A stretch of DNA of 64,000 nt from Mesorhizobium sp. (GTDB lineage Bacteria > Pseudomonadota > Alphaproteobacteria > Rhizobiales > Rhizobiaceae), in assembly GCA_004020365.1 (NCBI GenBank), contig SAQR01000034.1, positions 1 through 64,000 on the forward strand, written 5' to 3'. The notes below the pieces were generated by a model. It was not told the DNA's origin. It made no database searches and was given only the letters and a program-made list of their open reading frames with translations. Position 1 is the first letter of the stretch, and each line of letters opens with the position of its first letter. The translations under genes were made by a program, and so were the position numbers. Shown piece after piece: positions 1 to 8,115 of the stretch.

Positions 1-84
1 GGTAAGGGTGCTGCGGGGGTGGGGTCGCCCGCGAAGCGCGCCAACGCAAAAAGAACGTCGAGCACTGCCGCAACGACCCCACCC

Positions 85-119
85 GGACCTGCGGTCCGAC
101 CTCCCCTCAAGGGGGAGGT
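85..119. terminator. Palindromic repeat / possible terminator after the sugar-binding protein gene
   Basis: Two adjacent stems lie just past the stop of the minus-strand binding-protein gene: GGACC-TGC-GGTCC, then ACCTCCCC-TCAA-GGGGGAGGT. The second has a four-base loop but no clear T-run, so termination is inferred. It resembles the other GC-rich palindromic repeats of this window and may be a repeat element acting as transcript end. The first 131 bases hold no convincing gene. Confidence 0.5.
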
Positions 120-131
120 TAAAGTCGGCGC

Positions 132-1388
132 TTACTGCTGCGGCGCGGAGTCGATGATCGACTGCATGGTTTCCTGCGCGTTGGCGATGGCGCCATTGAC
201 GTCCTCGCCGAAGAAGACCTCGTTGATCATCTGGTTCCACGGACCGTTGGCGGAGTTGATCAGGTCGTTGAACACCACCGAATAGGGCGTGCGGCCCTTG
301 GCCATCGCCTCTGCGGCGATCTTGTAGCGCGGGTCGAGATCCTTCAGCGCCTCGTTGGCGATGTCGCCGCGCACCGGAAGGCTGCCGTATTTCGCCAGGA
401 TGGTCTGGCCCTCCAGCGAATAGGCGAAATCGAGGAATTCCTTGACCACCGCAACCTTGGTCGTGCCCTTGGTGACGACGAAATTGTCGCCGCCGGCAAA
501 GGACGACCAGCCGCCATCCTTGCCGGGCAGGAAGGTGACGCCATAGTCGATGTCTGGATATTGGGTGTTCAGCGCGCCGATGGCGAAGGCGCCGGACGGC
601 GAGATGCCGATATTGCCGGCGGCAAACGCGGCAAAGAAGTTGGAGCCGGTATCGGTCTGCGCGCCTGCCGGCACCAGGTCCTTCTTGACCATCGAGCGGT
701 AAAGATCGATGGCGCCGCGCAGCTGCGGGCTGTCGAGCGTTGCCTTCGAGCCGTCCTCGGTAAGGATGTCGCCGCCCGACGCCCAGATCAGCGGCGTGAA
801 GGTGAAGATGTTGCAGCCGCCGCAATTGCCGGAGAAATAGAAACCTTTGATATCGCCGCCAAGCGCGTTGACCTTTTCGGCATAGGCTTCGATCTCGGCC
901 CAGTTGGTCGGGCCCTTTTCAGGGTCGAGGCCAGCCTGCTTGAACAGTTTTTTGTTCCAGATCAGCACCGAGCTATCGGCGGAGAATGGCAGCCCGTAGA
1001 TGCGGCCTTTATAAGTGCCGGTCTTGACGTGCGCCGGCGACAGGCTGTTGAAATAGGGCAGCGACTTTGCCCAGTCGGTGACGTCCTCCAGCTGGCCAGC
1101 GGCAGCGAAGGACGGCGTGTAGATCAGGTCGAGCGACAGCGCATCGGGCGCCGTGCCGCCGGCGGCGGCGGCGCCGTATTTCGGGATGATCTCGGCATTG
1201 GGGATGATGTCCAGCTTGATCTGGTTCTCATGCCCCTTGTTGAAGGCATCGACGATGCGCGGCATGAAGTTCGAGCCGTCGGCACGAACCCAGATGTTGG
1301 CGGTTTCGGCGGCGGCAGCTGGCCCGACCGCTGCCAGCGTGGAAAAAATGCTCGCGGCAAGGGCGAGCCCGGTAATCGTAGTTTTCAT
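132..1388 (-). CDS. ABC transporter extracellular sugar-binding protein (family 1)
   Basis: 418 aa periplasmic solute-binding protein. It starts MKTTITGLALAASIF with a typical Sec signal peptide ending AAAA near residue 27, then IWVRADGSNF and a family 1 (MalE-like) fold with the usual GLPFSADSSVLIWNKKLF hinge region. It should deliver a sugar or oligosaccharide to an inner-membrane permease; permease and ATPase genes would lie left of the window. The ATG at 1388 is preferred over an upstream in-frame ATG because GGAGGAGAA sits just ahead of it and the signal peptide then starts at residue 1. The LacI-type regulator immediately upstream on the same strand probably controls it. Substrate cannot be read from sequence. 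Confidence 0.9.
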   Translation of the reverse strand: MKTTITGLALAASIFSTLAAVGPAAAAETANIWVRADGSNFMPRIVDAFNKGHENQIKLDIIPNAEIIPKYGAAAAGGTAPDALSLDLIYTPSFAAAGQLEDVTDWAKSLPYFNSLSPAHVKTGTYKGRIYGLPFSADSSVLIWNKKLFKQAGLDPEKGPTNWAEIEAYAEKVNALGGDIKGFYFSGNCGGCNIFTFTPLIWASGGDILTEDGSKATLDSPQLRGAIDLYRSMVKKDLVPAGAQTDTGSNFFAAFAAGNIGISPSGAFAIGALNTQYPDIDYGVTFLPGKDGGWSSFAGGDNFVVTKGTTKVAVVKEFLDFAYSLEGQTILAKYGSLPVRGDIANEALKDLDPRYKIAAEAMAKGRTPYSVVFNDLINSANGPWNQMINEVFFGEDVNGAIANAQETMQSIIDSAPQQ

Positions 1389-1456
1389 GGTTCTCCTCCA
1401 CATGGTTCTTCCTCGGCCGCGCTCCCAAACGGGTGGGATCACGCGGGATCATAATC

Positions 1457-2512
1457 TCAGCCGTCCGGCGGACGGCCGCATGACTGACGCACCACCAGCC
1501 GGCACGGCAGTTTTCGTATGCCCGGCTCGGCGGGTTCGCCGCCGACGAGCGAAAGCAAGGTAAGGCCGGCCTCGCGCCCGAGTGCCGCCAGGTTCATGTC
1601 GACAGAGGTCAGCGGCGGGCGGGTTGCCTCGGCGACGATCTGCCAATTGTCGAAACCGATAACGCCGACATCGTCCGGCACATCAAGCCCGCGTTCGCGC
1701 AGCGCATCGATGACGCCGCGCGCGATCTGGTCGTTGCCGCAAAACACGGCATCGGGTTTTTCGCCCCCACTTTTCGACAACTTACCGTCGAAGAGCTGCT
1801 TCACCGCCTGGTGACCCCACGCTTCCGACCACGATCCGAGCAATGGTTCCATGACCGGCAAGCCTTTCTCGGTCAGCACGTCACGATAGGCCTGGGCCCG
1901 CGCGTGCACCACCGCAAAACTCGCCGGCCCGGTGACATGAGCGATGCGCCGCCGCCCGAGCCGGCAAAAATGCTCGACCGCCAGGCGCGCACCGCCGGCA
2001 TCATCCGAGACGAAGGCGATGGCACCGGGATCGGGCTGGGTGAAGGCGTAAATCACGGGAACGCCGAGATTGGACAGGTCGACCGGCAGATGGCGATCGA
2101 TGCGCTTGCCGGTGGCGATGATGCCGTCGACGCGCTTGTCGAGCATGGCATCGACATGCAGCTGGCCGAGGCGCTGGTCGTCCTCGACATTGCACAAAAA
2201 CACCGAGACGCCGTTGTCGACCAGCGCATCCGAAATGCCCGACATGACCGGCAGCGAAAAGCGGCCATAAGTGTCGTTGGTGAGCAGCCCGACGGTGAAG
2301 GAGCGCCGGCGCAACAGGCTCTGCGCCAGGCTGTTCGGGCGAAAGCCCAGACGCTGCGCCGTCTCGCGAATACGCTCGCGCGTCTCGGCCGTCATCCGCC
2401 CCTGCCCGTTGAGCGCTTTTGAGGCCGTGGCGACACTGACGCCGGCAAGGGCCGCCACCTCACGCAGGGTGACTGGTGTTTTGGCGGGCGCTGGCGAGGC
2501 GTCGGAAACCAT
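1457..2512 (-). CDS. LacI-family transcriptional regulator
   Basis: 351 aa, normal family length. The N-terminal helix-turn-helix reads TLREVAALAGVSVATASKAL at about residues 15-34, followed by the hinge helix segment (RPNSLAQSLLRR) and a periplasmic-binding-protein-like effector domain (VGLLTNDTYGRFSLPVMSGI to the C-terminus). It is a DNA-binding repressor or activator responding to a sugar or sugar phosphate. It precedes the sugar-binding protein gene by about 70 bases on the same strand, so it probably regulates that transport operon and itself. Two near-identical operator-like sites lie in its upstream region (2533-2551 and 2600-2618). Confidence 0.9.
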   Translation of the reverse strand: MVSDASPAPAKTPVTLREVAALAGVSVATASKALNGQGRMTAETRERIRETAQRLGFRPNSLAQSLLRRRSFTVGLLTNDTYGRFSLPVMSGISDALVDNGVSVFLCNVEDDQRLGQLHVDAMLDKRVDGIIATGKRIDRHLPVDLSNLGVPVIYAFTQPDPGAIAFVSDDAGGARLAVEHFCRLGRRRIAHVTGPASFAVVHARAQAYRDVLTEKGLPVMEPLLGSWSEAWGHQAVKQLFDGKLSKSGGEKPDAVFCGNDQIARGVIDALRERGLDVPDDVGVIGFDNWQIVAEATRPPLTSVDMNLAALGREAGLTLLSLVGGEPAEPGIRKLPCRLVVRQSCGRPPDG

Positions 2513-2532
2513 GGTGCGCGGCGAATTCCTTA

Positions 2533-2551
2533 ATTGGAAAAAGGTTTTCTC
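2533..2551. promoter_or_regulatory. Putative LacI-family operator, copy 1
   Basis: The 19-base sequence ATTGGAAAAAGGTTTTCTC contains a dyad of A-run and T-run arms around a GG centre, the general shape of LacI/GalR-family operators. A copy differing at one base lies 67 bases away. It lies about 20 bases upstream of the LacI-type gene. Site function is inferred. Confidence 0.55.
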
Positions 2552-2599
2552 TTGTTCGTCCTGCGACGCGTTGATTGGTGGGTCAGCGAGCGTAGCGCG

Positions 2600-2618
2600 A
2601 TTGGGAAAAGGTTTTCTC
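2600..2618. promoter_or_regulatory. Putative LacI-family operator, copy 2
   Basis: ATTGGGAAAAGGTTTTCTC, with GAAAA-GG-TTTTC as its inverted repeat, matches the first copy at 18 of 19 bases. Paired operators at this spacing would allow looping or tandem binding by a dimeric/tetrameric LacI-type protein. The rest of 2619-2850 shows nothing recognisable. Confidence 0.55.
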
Positions 2619-2850
2619 AGAGGAGACTAGGGGAAGGATGCGGGGATGGCAAGAGGGATAGATTTTGTTTTGGACGTGTCTAAGATTTCTTGCTAGGTGC
2701 CGTGATCTACGACCGCTTTGCGCCATAACCTGTCATTCGTGGCGCTTCTCCAAACCTGCCCTTCGCGCAATGGCTCGAGCCGACCCGTTGCGGACGCTCA
2801 TTGAAGAAAACTGGTCGTCTAGACGAGCCCAAAAAGCTGCCGTTAGCGCT

Positions 2851-3363
2851 CTATGGTTTGGCTTCCACCACCGCATCAATGAACGGGGCCTTCTTGGCGA
2901 GATATTCACTAATGCCCTTCCGATTTTCCGCTTCGAGACGCAGCTTTAGCTCCTGGTACCTTCTCCGGAGTTCGTCGTCGCGTCGCAAAAGATCACGGAA
3001 CACCAACATTCTGTAAATCTGCTCTTGTCCAGAAATGCAAACATGAACCTTGTGCGTCCGAACCCCGTTAACGTCGCGCCGATAAAAATGGTGTCCCGGG
3101 GATAAGTCTTTGCCGCGAATATATCCGCATGAGCGCATGAATGCATCGACTTCAAACACATCCCGATGCTCTGAGACCTCGACCAAAATGTCGATCTCAG
3201 GTTTTGCGGCCAGTCCCGGAACCGCCGTGCTTCCGACATGATGGATTGAGATAAGTTCTGACCCGAAGGCCTTGGCTATGCGCTTCCGTTCGGCAACGAA
3301 CATGTCGGGCCATGCCACGTTGTAAGCTGTGATTTTACTCGTCAGAGCCAACGGTCGCTCCAT
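2851..3363 (-). CDS. GrpB/UPF0157 nucleotidyltransferase-like protein
   Basis: 170 aa from the ATG at 3363. It has the GrpB-family core: YNVAWPDMFVAERKRI near the start, then SIHHVGSTAVPGLAAKPEIDI, where HVGST and KPEIDI match the nucleotidyltransferase-fold signature of the family, and HKVHVC further on. The family belongs to the Pol-beta-type nucleotidyltransferase superfamily and its cellular role is unknown. An in-frame extension of 64 codons upstream lacks family similarity, so the later start is chosen, though no strong ribosome binding site is visible. Base composition is lower in GC than the flanking sugar genes, which suggests an accessory gene. Confidence 0.85.
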   Translation of the reverse strand: MERPLALTSKITAYNVAWPDMFVAERKRIAKAFGSELISIHHVGSTAVPGLAAKPEIDILVEVSEHRDVFEVDAFMRSCGYIRGKDLSPGHHFYRRDVNGVRTHKVHVCISGQEQIYRMLVFRDLLRRDDELRRRYQELKLRLEAENRKGISEYLAKKAPFIDAVVEAKP

Positions 3364-3715
3364 TTTACAGTATGGATATAGACCCAACGGCGGGTTTGTC
3401 CTGCATACCCGGCGTGCGAGCGGCTCTGTTGAGTTCCCGCTTTTCATCCAGGCCGGACCTTGCCGAGCCTCATCAGGCAATCTGAAGTCGGAACGCACCA
3501 ACCGCCCACGTGCGCCAGCAGCGGACAAATGCTCTGGACGCAGCGAAAGTCGCAATCCGGACCCCTTGCGGACCTACGGAAAGCGGAGGCGTCGAGTCAT
3601 GATCGCGCGTCCGGCTCGCCAAGCACGTGAAGTCGATCGAGCGGGTCGGCGGCATCGAGTCCTGGAACCTCCAGACCATAAACAAGGCTTTCGGACCGCC
3701 TCGAGCGCTTCTGAA
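3364..3715. other. Non-coding or decayed stretch
   Basis: Only short overlapping open frames without recognisable families occur between the GrpB-family gene and the transposase relic. GC is lower than the window average. Together with the relic that follows, it looks like decayed mobile DNA, but no gene can be named. Confidence 0.4.
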
Positions 3716-3796
3716 GCCAGCAGATCCGCTACCGCCGAATGTATGGGCGCGGGAAGATCGACCTGCTTCAGGCCCGACTGATCGGTGCCTTCTGAT
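3716..3796 (+). pseudogene. C-terminal relic of an ISL3-type transposase
   Basis: Between two in-frame stops, 26 codons read RRMYGRGKIDLLQARLIGA near their end. This closely resembles the conserved C-terminal tail of ISL3 (IS204/IS1001/IS1165) transposases (RQMYGRAKLDLLRARL-type). Nothing upstream in any frame restores the catalytic core. The bases after the stop (CAAACTGCACCACAATTG) resemble terminal sequence of such elements, but no opposite end was found. The identification rests on remembered family sequence. Confidence 0.55.
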
Positions 3797-4170
3797 GGCA
3801 AACTGCACCACAATTGCGTCAGATCCAACATTGCAGGCGATCTCACACCTCCAGATGCGCCTGCCCGAAGGCACCTCGTGGCGCAGGAGGCCAGCGTCAA
3901 ACCCACAATGCCGATTGAAGCGCTTAAACGTGGGAGATGCGTCGGAGTGATCTCCAATGCGACTGACTTAGGCGACAATCAGGTCGTGTCGAACAGGAAT
4001 CGCTCAAGCCGGGTGCGAATTTCTTCTCGCCAAGCTGCTTGGGCGGTACCTTGTTGAGGGCGATCTTCCGCCTACATGCTGTCAGAAAAGACCTCCCACA
4101 CTAGGACAGAAGGCGCCCGTCCATCCTCCGCCTCAGGCGGAGCAGGTCATCGCAACCGTAGGAGAGACCG
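3797..4170. other. Intergenic region without recognisable gene
   Basis: No frame carries a protein family I recognise. An inverted repeat CCTCCGCC-TCA-GGCGGAG lies near 4125-4143 just ahead of the next gene and could form a short leader hairpin. The remainder is probably scar from insertion-element loss. Confidence 0.35.
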
Positions 4171-4617
4171 ATGCAAGAGTCCCTCGTCGTCCGCCGCGAG
4201 ACGCACATCCCGGCGCCGCCCGCCGCGGTGTTCGCCCTCCTGACCGATCCGGAGAAGATCCTGCGCTGGATGGGAACGGAGGCTGAGGTCGAGCCGCAGC
4301 CTGGCGGGCTCTATCTCGTCAATGTCACTGGGGCTCGCTGCGCTCGCGGCTCCTTCCGCGAGGTGGTGCCGGTGCACCGCCTGGCCTACAGCTTTGGCTG
4401 GGACGGCAGCGAGGTGGTGCCGCCGGGGTCGAGCCTGATCGAGGTCGACCTGATCGAGCAGCCGGACGGAACGCTGCTGCGCCTGACCCACACCGGCCTG
4501 CCTAACGCCGAGCAATGCGCCGGCCATGCGGAAGGCTGGGCCCATTACCTCGGCCGGCTGGCCGAGGTTGCGGCCGGGCGTGAACCGGGGCCGGACCCCT
4601 GGCTTGGCAGGGACTGA
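4171..4617 (+). CDS. SRPBCC (AHSA1/START-like) domain protein
   Basis: 148 aa single-domain protein. The opening VRRETHIPAPPAAVFALLTDPEKILRWMG is the classic START of SRPBCC proteins of the AHSA1 subgroup: beta strand, helix with the AVF..LTDPE motif, then the W position. The C-terminal LTHTGLP and GWAHYLGRLAEVAAG form the last strand and long helix. The fold makes a hydrophobic cavity for lipids or small ligands; the ligand is unknown. GTAGGAGAG precedes the ATG. No functional partner is next to it; the following gene is a cyclase. Confidence 0.88.
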   Translation: MQESLVVRRETHIPAPPAAVFALLTDPEKILRWMGTEAEVEPQPGGLYLVNVTGARCARGSFREVVPVHRLAYSFGWDGSEVVPPGSSLIEVDLIEQPDGTLLRLTHTGLPNAEQCAGHAEGWAHYLGRLAEVAAGREPGPDPWLGRD

Positions 4618-4869
4618 CTGCTTTCCGCTCGTCGCTCGTAGGGGTGTCGAAGGCTGCCTCATCGAGGATTGGACCGTGAGTCTGGAAGGAGTAGTTGTGC
4701 CGGCGGCAGTCCCATGGCCTCGCCCTGAATGTCACCTCTCCCTTAAGTACGCCCTTAACGACGTCCCGTCCGGTCCCGTTGAGGGCGTCCTCACGCGACA
4801 ACATGACAGGCAGAAGCGCCATCCCGCGCGCGGATGACAGGCTAGTGGCCGCGGTGGCATAATCGCGGC

Positions 4870-5928
4870 ATGGATCTGCCCGCGCCCCTCGCCTGGTTGT
4901 TGGACGAGGCCGGCTCTTCGCCCGGCCCTGACTGGTTCCTGGCCGAGCTCGGCGGCCGGCTGCTGGCCGACGGCCTGCCGTTGGCCGGGGGCGCTCTGAC
5001 GGTCGCGGTGCCGCATCCGATCATCGCCCGCCGCACCTGGCTGTGGCGGGCGGAGACCGGGGCGGTGATCGAGGCGCTGGGCTTCGCCGGCGGCCCGCTC
5101 AACCAAGCCGGGCGCGACTGGCTGGCCGAGCTTGGCCCTGTGCAGGAGGACACGATCGGCCCGGAGCCGGACAGTCCGGTGCTGGGCTGGGCAGGGACCC
5201 GGCCATTCGGCCCCGCCGAGGCCGGCCGGCTGCGCCAGGCCGCGCGCTTCGCCGCAGCGCCCTTAGCCGCCCTGACCGCGCGGGCGGCGCTGGCAGCGCT
5301 GCTCGAGGCCTATCTTGGCAGGCGCAGTGCCGCCCGGGTGCAGGCCGGCGCGCTGCGCCGCGGCACCGGGGAGACCATCCGCGCCGCGCTGCTCTGTGCC
5401 GATCTGCGTGACTTCACTGCCCTGTCCGAGGCGACGGAGCCCGCAGCGATGATCGCCGCCCTCGACGCTTGGTTCGACCGCGTCGCCGGGGCGGTGCATG
5501 CTTTCGGGGGCGAGGTGCTGAAGTTCATCGGCGACGGTGTGCTGGCGATTTTCCCGGTCACGGGCGCCCCGGCCGAGGCCTGCGAGGCGGCGCTGCGGGC
5601 TGTTGTCGCCGCCCGCGCCGGCATGGCCCATCTCGATGCGGTGCGGCAGACGGAGGGGCTGCCGCCGCTGCCCTTCGGCGCGGCACTGCATCTCGGTGAG
5701 ATGCTGTGGGGCAATATCGGCGCGGCCGACCGGCTGGACTTCACTGCCATCGGCCCTGCGGTCAACCTGGTCAGCCGGCTCGAAGGGCTATGCAGGCCCC
5801 TTGGTCGCAGCGTGCTCATCTCGGGCGCGGTCGCGGCGGAGACGACAACGGCTTTGATCCCTTTGGGCGAGCACTTATTGCGCGGTATCGCTGATCCCTG
5901 CGCGGTCTTCACCCTGCCGGAGGATTGA
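4870..5928 (+). CDS. Class III adenylate/guanylate cyclase
   Basis: 352 aa. The C-terminal half (about residues 175-350) is a class III nucleotide cyclase domain: CADLRDFTALSE with the first metal-binding Asp, EVLKFIGDGVLAIFP with the second metal Asp and a Lys in the purine-selecting position, and FTAIGPAVNLVSRLEGL containing the Asn and Arg that stabilise the transition state. All key residues are present, so activity is likely and cAMP the expected product. The N-terminal ~170 residues are Ala/Gly-rich without transmembrane segments or a domain I can name, and probably sense a cytosolic signal. Rhizobia carry many such cyclases. No operon partner. Confidence 0.9.
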   Translation: MDLPAPLAWLLDEAGSSPGPDWFLAELGGRLLADGLPLAGGALTVAVPHPIIARRTWLWRAETGAVIEALGFAGGPLNQAGRDWLAELGPVQEDTIGPEPDSPVLGWAGTRPFGPAEAGRLRQAARFAAAPLAALTARAALAALLEAYLGRRSAARVQAGALRRGTGETIRAALLCADLRDFTALSEATEPAAMIAALDAWFDRVAGAVHAFGGEVLKFIGDGVLAIFPVTGAPAEACEAALRAVVAARAGMAHLDAVRQTEGLPPLPFGAALHLGEMLWGNIGAADRLDFTAIGPAVNLVSRLEGLCRPLGRSVLISGAVAAETTTALIPLGEHLLRGIADPCAVFTLPED

Positions 5929-6315
5929 GCCCCGCGGGCCGGGGTCCGGGCAAGGGTACCAGATGCGTGACTAATACAAGCGGGAGGCCGGTACGTCTGT
6001 GCAGGCAATCGGCTTTGCAGCCACGAGCGGCGACGGACTGAGCTGATCATGCCGCCTCATGTGCTCCGGCCAATAGCAGCACGTAGGTTGCCTTTTCAAG
6101 CTTCCTTACCGCTCGCTCAGATTTGTCTATCTGACAACGAACGTCAGCTGTCATACATTCCGGACGTTCGCTGCGATGCCACGAACGTCCGCAGGGGGTG
6201 ATCAGTGCTGGTTGCCGCGAATGTCGGCTATCGGGTAGCAAAACGGGTTGATGAAGGTCGGCTTGGGGTCAAAAGTGGCCGTTCCAACTCACCCACCAAC
6301 ACGACGGATGCCGCC
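5929..6315. other. Intergenic region, nothing recognisable
   Basis: About 390 bases between the cyclase gene and the convergent HNH endonuclease gene. Short open frames on both strands have no family resemblance. The stretch with repeated ACGAACGT-like words (about 6137-6189) is visible, but no structure is convincing. Confidence 0.4.
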
Positions 6316-7224
6316 TCACTGCTTAAAGCAGTGTTCGCGGTGCCATTGCAAAAAATGCGGATGCGGGCGGTCAAACTGTCGGCGAGGCGGAAGCACGCGA
6401 CGCGTCCTGTTTATGAATGCCTGTACGCTGTCGAGGTCATTGACCTGTCGTGAGATCAGGATTTCCAGATCGTCGGATAGGCTAATCAATCCGCGGTCGA
6501 ACATCCAATGCGCTGTGCCCGACAGCGCGATCCCATTGTTGATGACATCAGGCCCGTTCGCCTCGACCGGACGAATATGGGCGGCAGAAACCTCTGCTCG
6601 GCCGCCGCCATTTATCAACTTCAGTCCCGTGATCGCGCATCGCTCATCGTAGGCGCGCAACACGATGCGACGGAAAATGCGATCCCGCACAATTCGCGAT
6701 CCGATGTAATTTAAGCGATCACGGCTCCGTTCGAATTCGAACGGCGCCTGCTCATCCTGAAAGCCAAAAAATGCGCCGACCTCGTCAGCCTCATCAACGC
6801 GCGGCAACAGCAACTCACTCGTGTCTAGGCCTAGATCGATAATGCGGTTGAAGTCGCTTGGACTGATCGGCCGGACGGCCGATTGGGCGCGACCGGAAAT
6901 CCGCCCCTGGTCGTTGAGCAAGCCTCGTTCAACGAGACCATCAGTTCCGTTGAATGGGACAGGATTGACGAAATCGAGATAGGTCCCAGGCTCGATCAGA
7001 GCGAGGTACATATCAGGCGTCACAGGATCGGGAATGATCTGTTGAACCTTGGCTACGGCGTAATAGCCACGGGTATCGTTTACCTTGCTGGGCTCGTAAT
7101 AGATGATCCAGTGGCCGACGAATGCTTCGACGCGGCTTAGATACGGGCGAGGAAACTGGTAATGCTCTGCGGGGCGGTCTTTGTAGATCGAATCTGAGCG
7201 GTGAATGAAGACCCCGAATCCCAT
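6316..7224 (-). CDS. Two-domain HNH endonuclease with N-terminal PUA/EVE-like module
   Basis: 302 aa. The C-terminal domain (about residues 185-270) is an HNH_2-type nuclease: RRIVLRAYDERCAITGLK, then SAAHIRPVEANGPDVINNGI, then HWMFDRGLISL, giving the Cys, the A-H-I catalytic His, the Asn and the final His. The N-terminal ~130 residues (YLSRVEAFVGHWIIYYEPSK, GYYAVAKVQQI, YLDFVNPVPF) have the pattern of the PUA/EVE-like sensor region of predicted modification-dependent restriction endonucleases. The ATG follows GCAGGAAGATC. Base composition is clearly lower in GC than neighbours, consistent with transfer. Likely role: cutting foreign or modified DNA; no methyltransferase is nearby, which fits a type IV-like enzyme. 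Confidence 0.8.
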   Translation of the reverse strand: MGFGVFIHRSDSIYKDRPAEHYQFPRPYLSRVEAFVGHWIIYYEPSKVNDTRGYYAVAKVQQIIPDPVTPDMYLALIEPGTYLDFVNPVPFNGTDGLVERGLLNDQGRISGRAQSAVRPISPSDFNRIIDLGLDTSELLLPRVDEADEVGAFFGFQDEQAPFEFERSRDRLNYIGSRIVRDRIFRRIVLRAYDERCAITGLKLINGGGRAEVSAAHIRPVEANGPDVINNGIALSGTAHWMFDRGLISLSDDLEILISRQVNDLDSVQAFINRTRRVLPPRRQFDRPHPHFLQWHREHCFKQ

Positions 7225-7433
7225 GATCTTCCTGCAATGCGTTTTTTGGGAATATCTGCCTCAGATGTAACACCAATCCGATCTTGGGAACTTAGTCCAG
7301 GTCGGAGAAGCTTTTCCCCATGGTATCGGTCCTTTGGGGGCGAATAGCCCTAACAAGCGCCGCGCATATTTCCTTTCACGAAGCATGTCGCAAAGGGCCA
7401 CCGCCATCCGTCCTCTGACAGAAGGAGAGCGCC

Positions 7434-7976
7434 ATGAGAAAACTTATCGTCACCGAATTCATCAGCGTCGATGGCATCGCCGAGGTCGAGAAGCTGCCTG
7501 GCGTGACCTGGAACGATGAAATGCAAAGGTTCAAGGAGGACGAGCTTGCCGACAGCGGCGCCATGCTGCTGGGGCGCACGACCTATGAGATTTTTGCCGG
7601 CTCGTGGCCTGAGGAAACCGGAGCCTTCGCCGACCGCTTCAACGCGCTGCCGAAATATGTCGTGTCGACGAACCTGAAGGCGCTCGACTGGAAACCGGTC
7701 GAGTTGCTGAAGGGCGCCTTGCCGGAAACGGTCAGGCAACTGAAGCAAGGCAGCGGCGGCAACATCTATGTGCATGGCAGCCTCAGCGTGGCGCAGGAAT
7801 TGCTGCGCAATGGTCTGGTCGACCGGGTCAGGCTGCTCAGCTACCCCGGCGCCGTCGGCCAGGGCAAGCCGCTGTTCGCGTCCGGCGAACAAGTGCCGCT
7901 CGAGCTGATTTCAGCCGCGCCATTCAGCAACGGCGTGGTGGCGCTTGAGTATGCGCCGGTAATAGCGAGGTCGTAA
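7434..7976 (+). CDS. Dihydrofolate reductase-family protein (RibD C-terminal domain)
   Basis: 180 aa, start well supported by GAAGGAGAGCGCC before the ATG. Family marks: MRKLIVTEFISVDGIAE at the N-terminus, AMLLGRTTYEIFAGSWP, and IYVHGSLSVAQELLRNGLVDRVRL, where the G-S turn binds NADPH. It is the small stand-alone RibD_C/YwjB-type reductase found singly in many rhizobia, not the bifunctional riboflavin enzyme and not true FolA. Substrate unknown. Confidence 0.88.
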   Translation: MRKLIVTEFISVDGIAEVEKLPGVTWNDEMQRFKEDELADSGAMLLGRTTYEIFAGSWPEETGAFADRFNALPKYVVSTNLKALDWKPVELLKGALPETVRQLKQGSGGNIYVHGSLSVAQELLRNGLVDRVRLLSYPGAVGQGKPLFASGEQVPLELISAAPFSNGVVALEYAPVIARS

Positions 7977-8115
7977 TACGCTTTACCGCTCCTTGCCCCT
8001 CGCCCGTTTCACCCATCTGCTGCTCAGCCGCAGCGAGGCCTGGGCTCCGGCTTGAAACGAGAACAAGCCGCCCCAATTCCCTCCAGCAAAGTCAGCTTGT
8101 ATTCGGAGGACGCCG

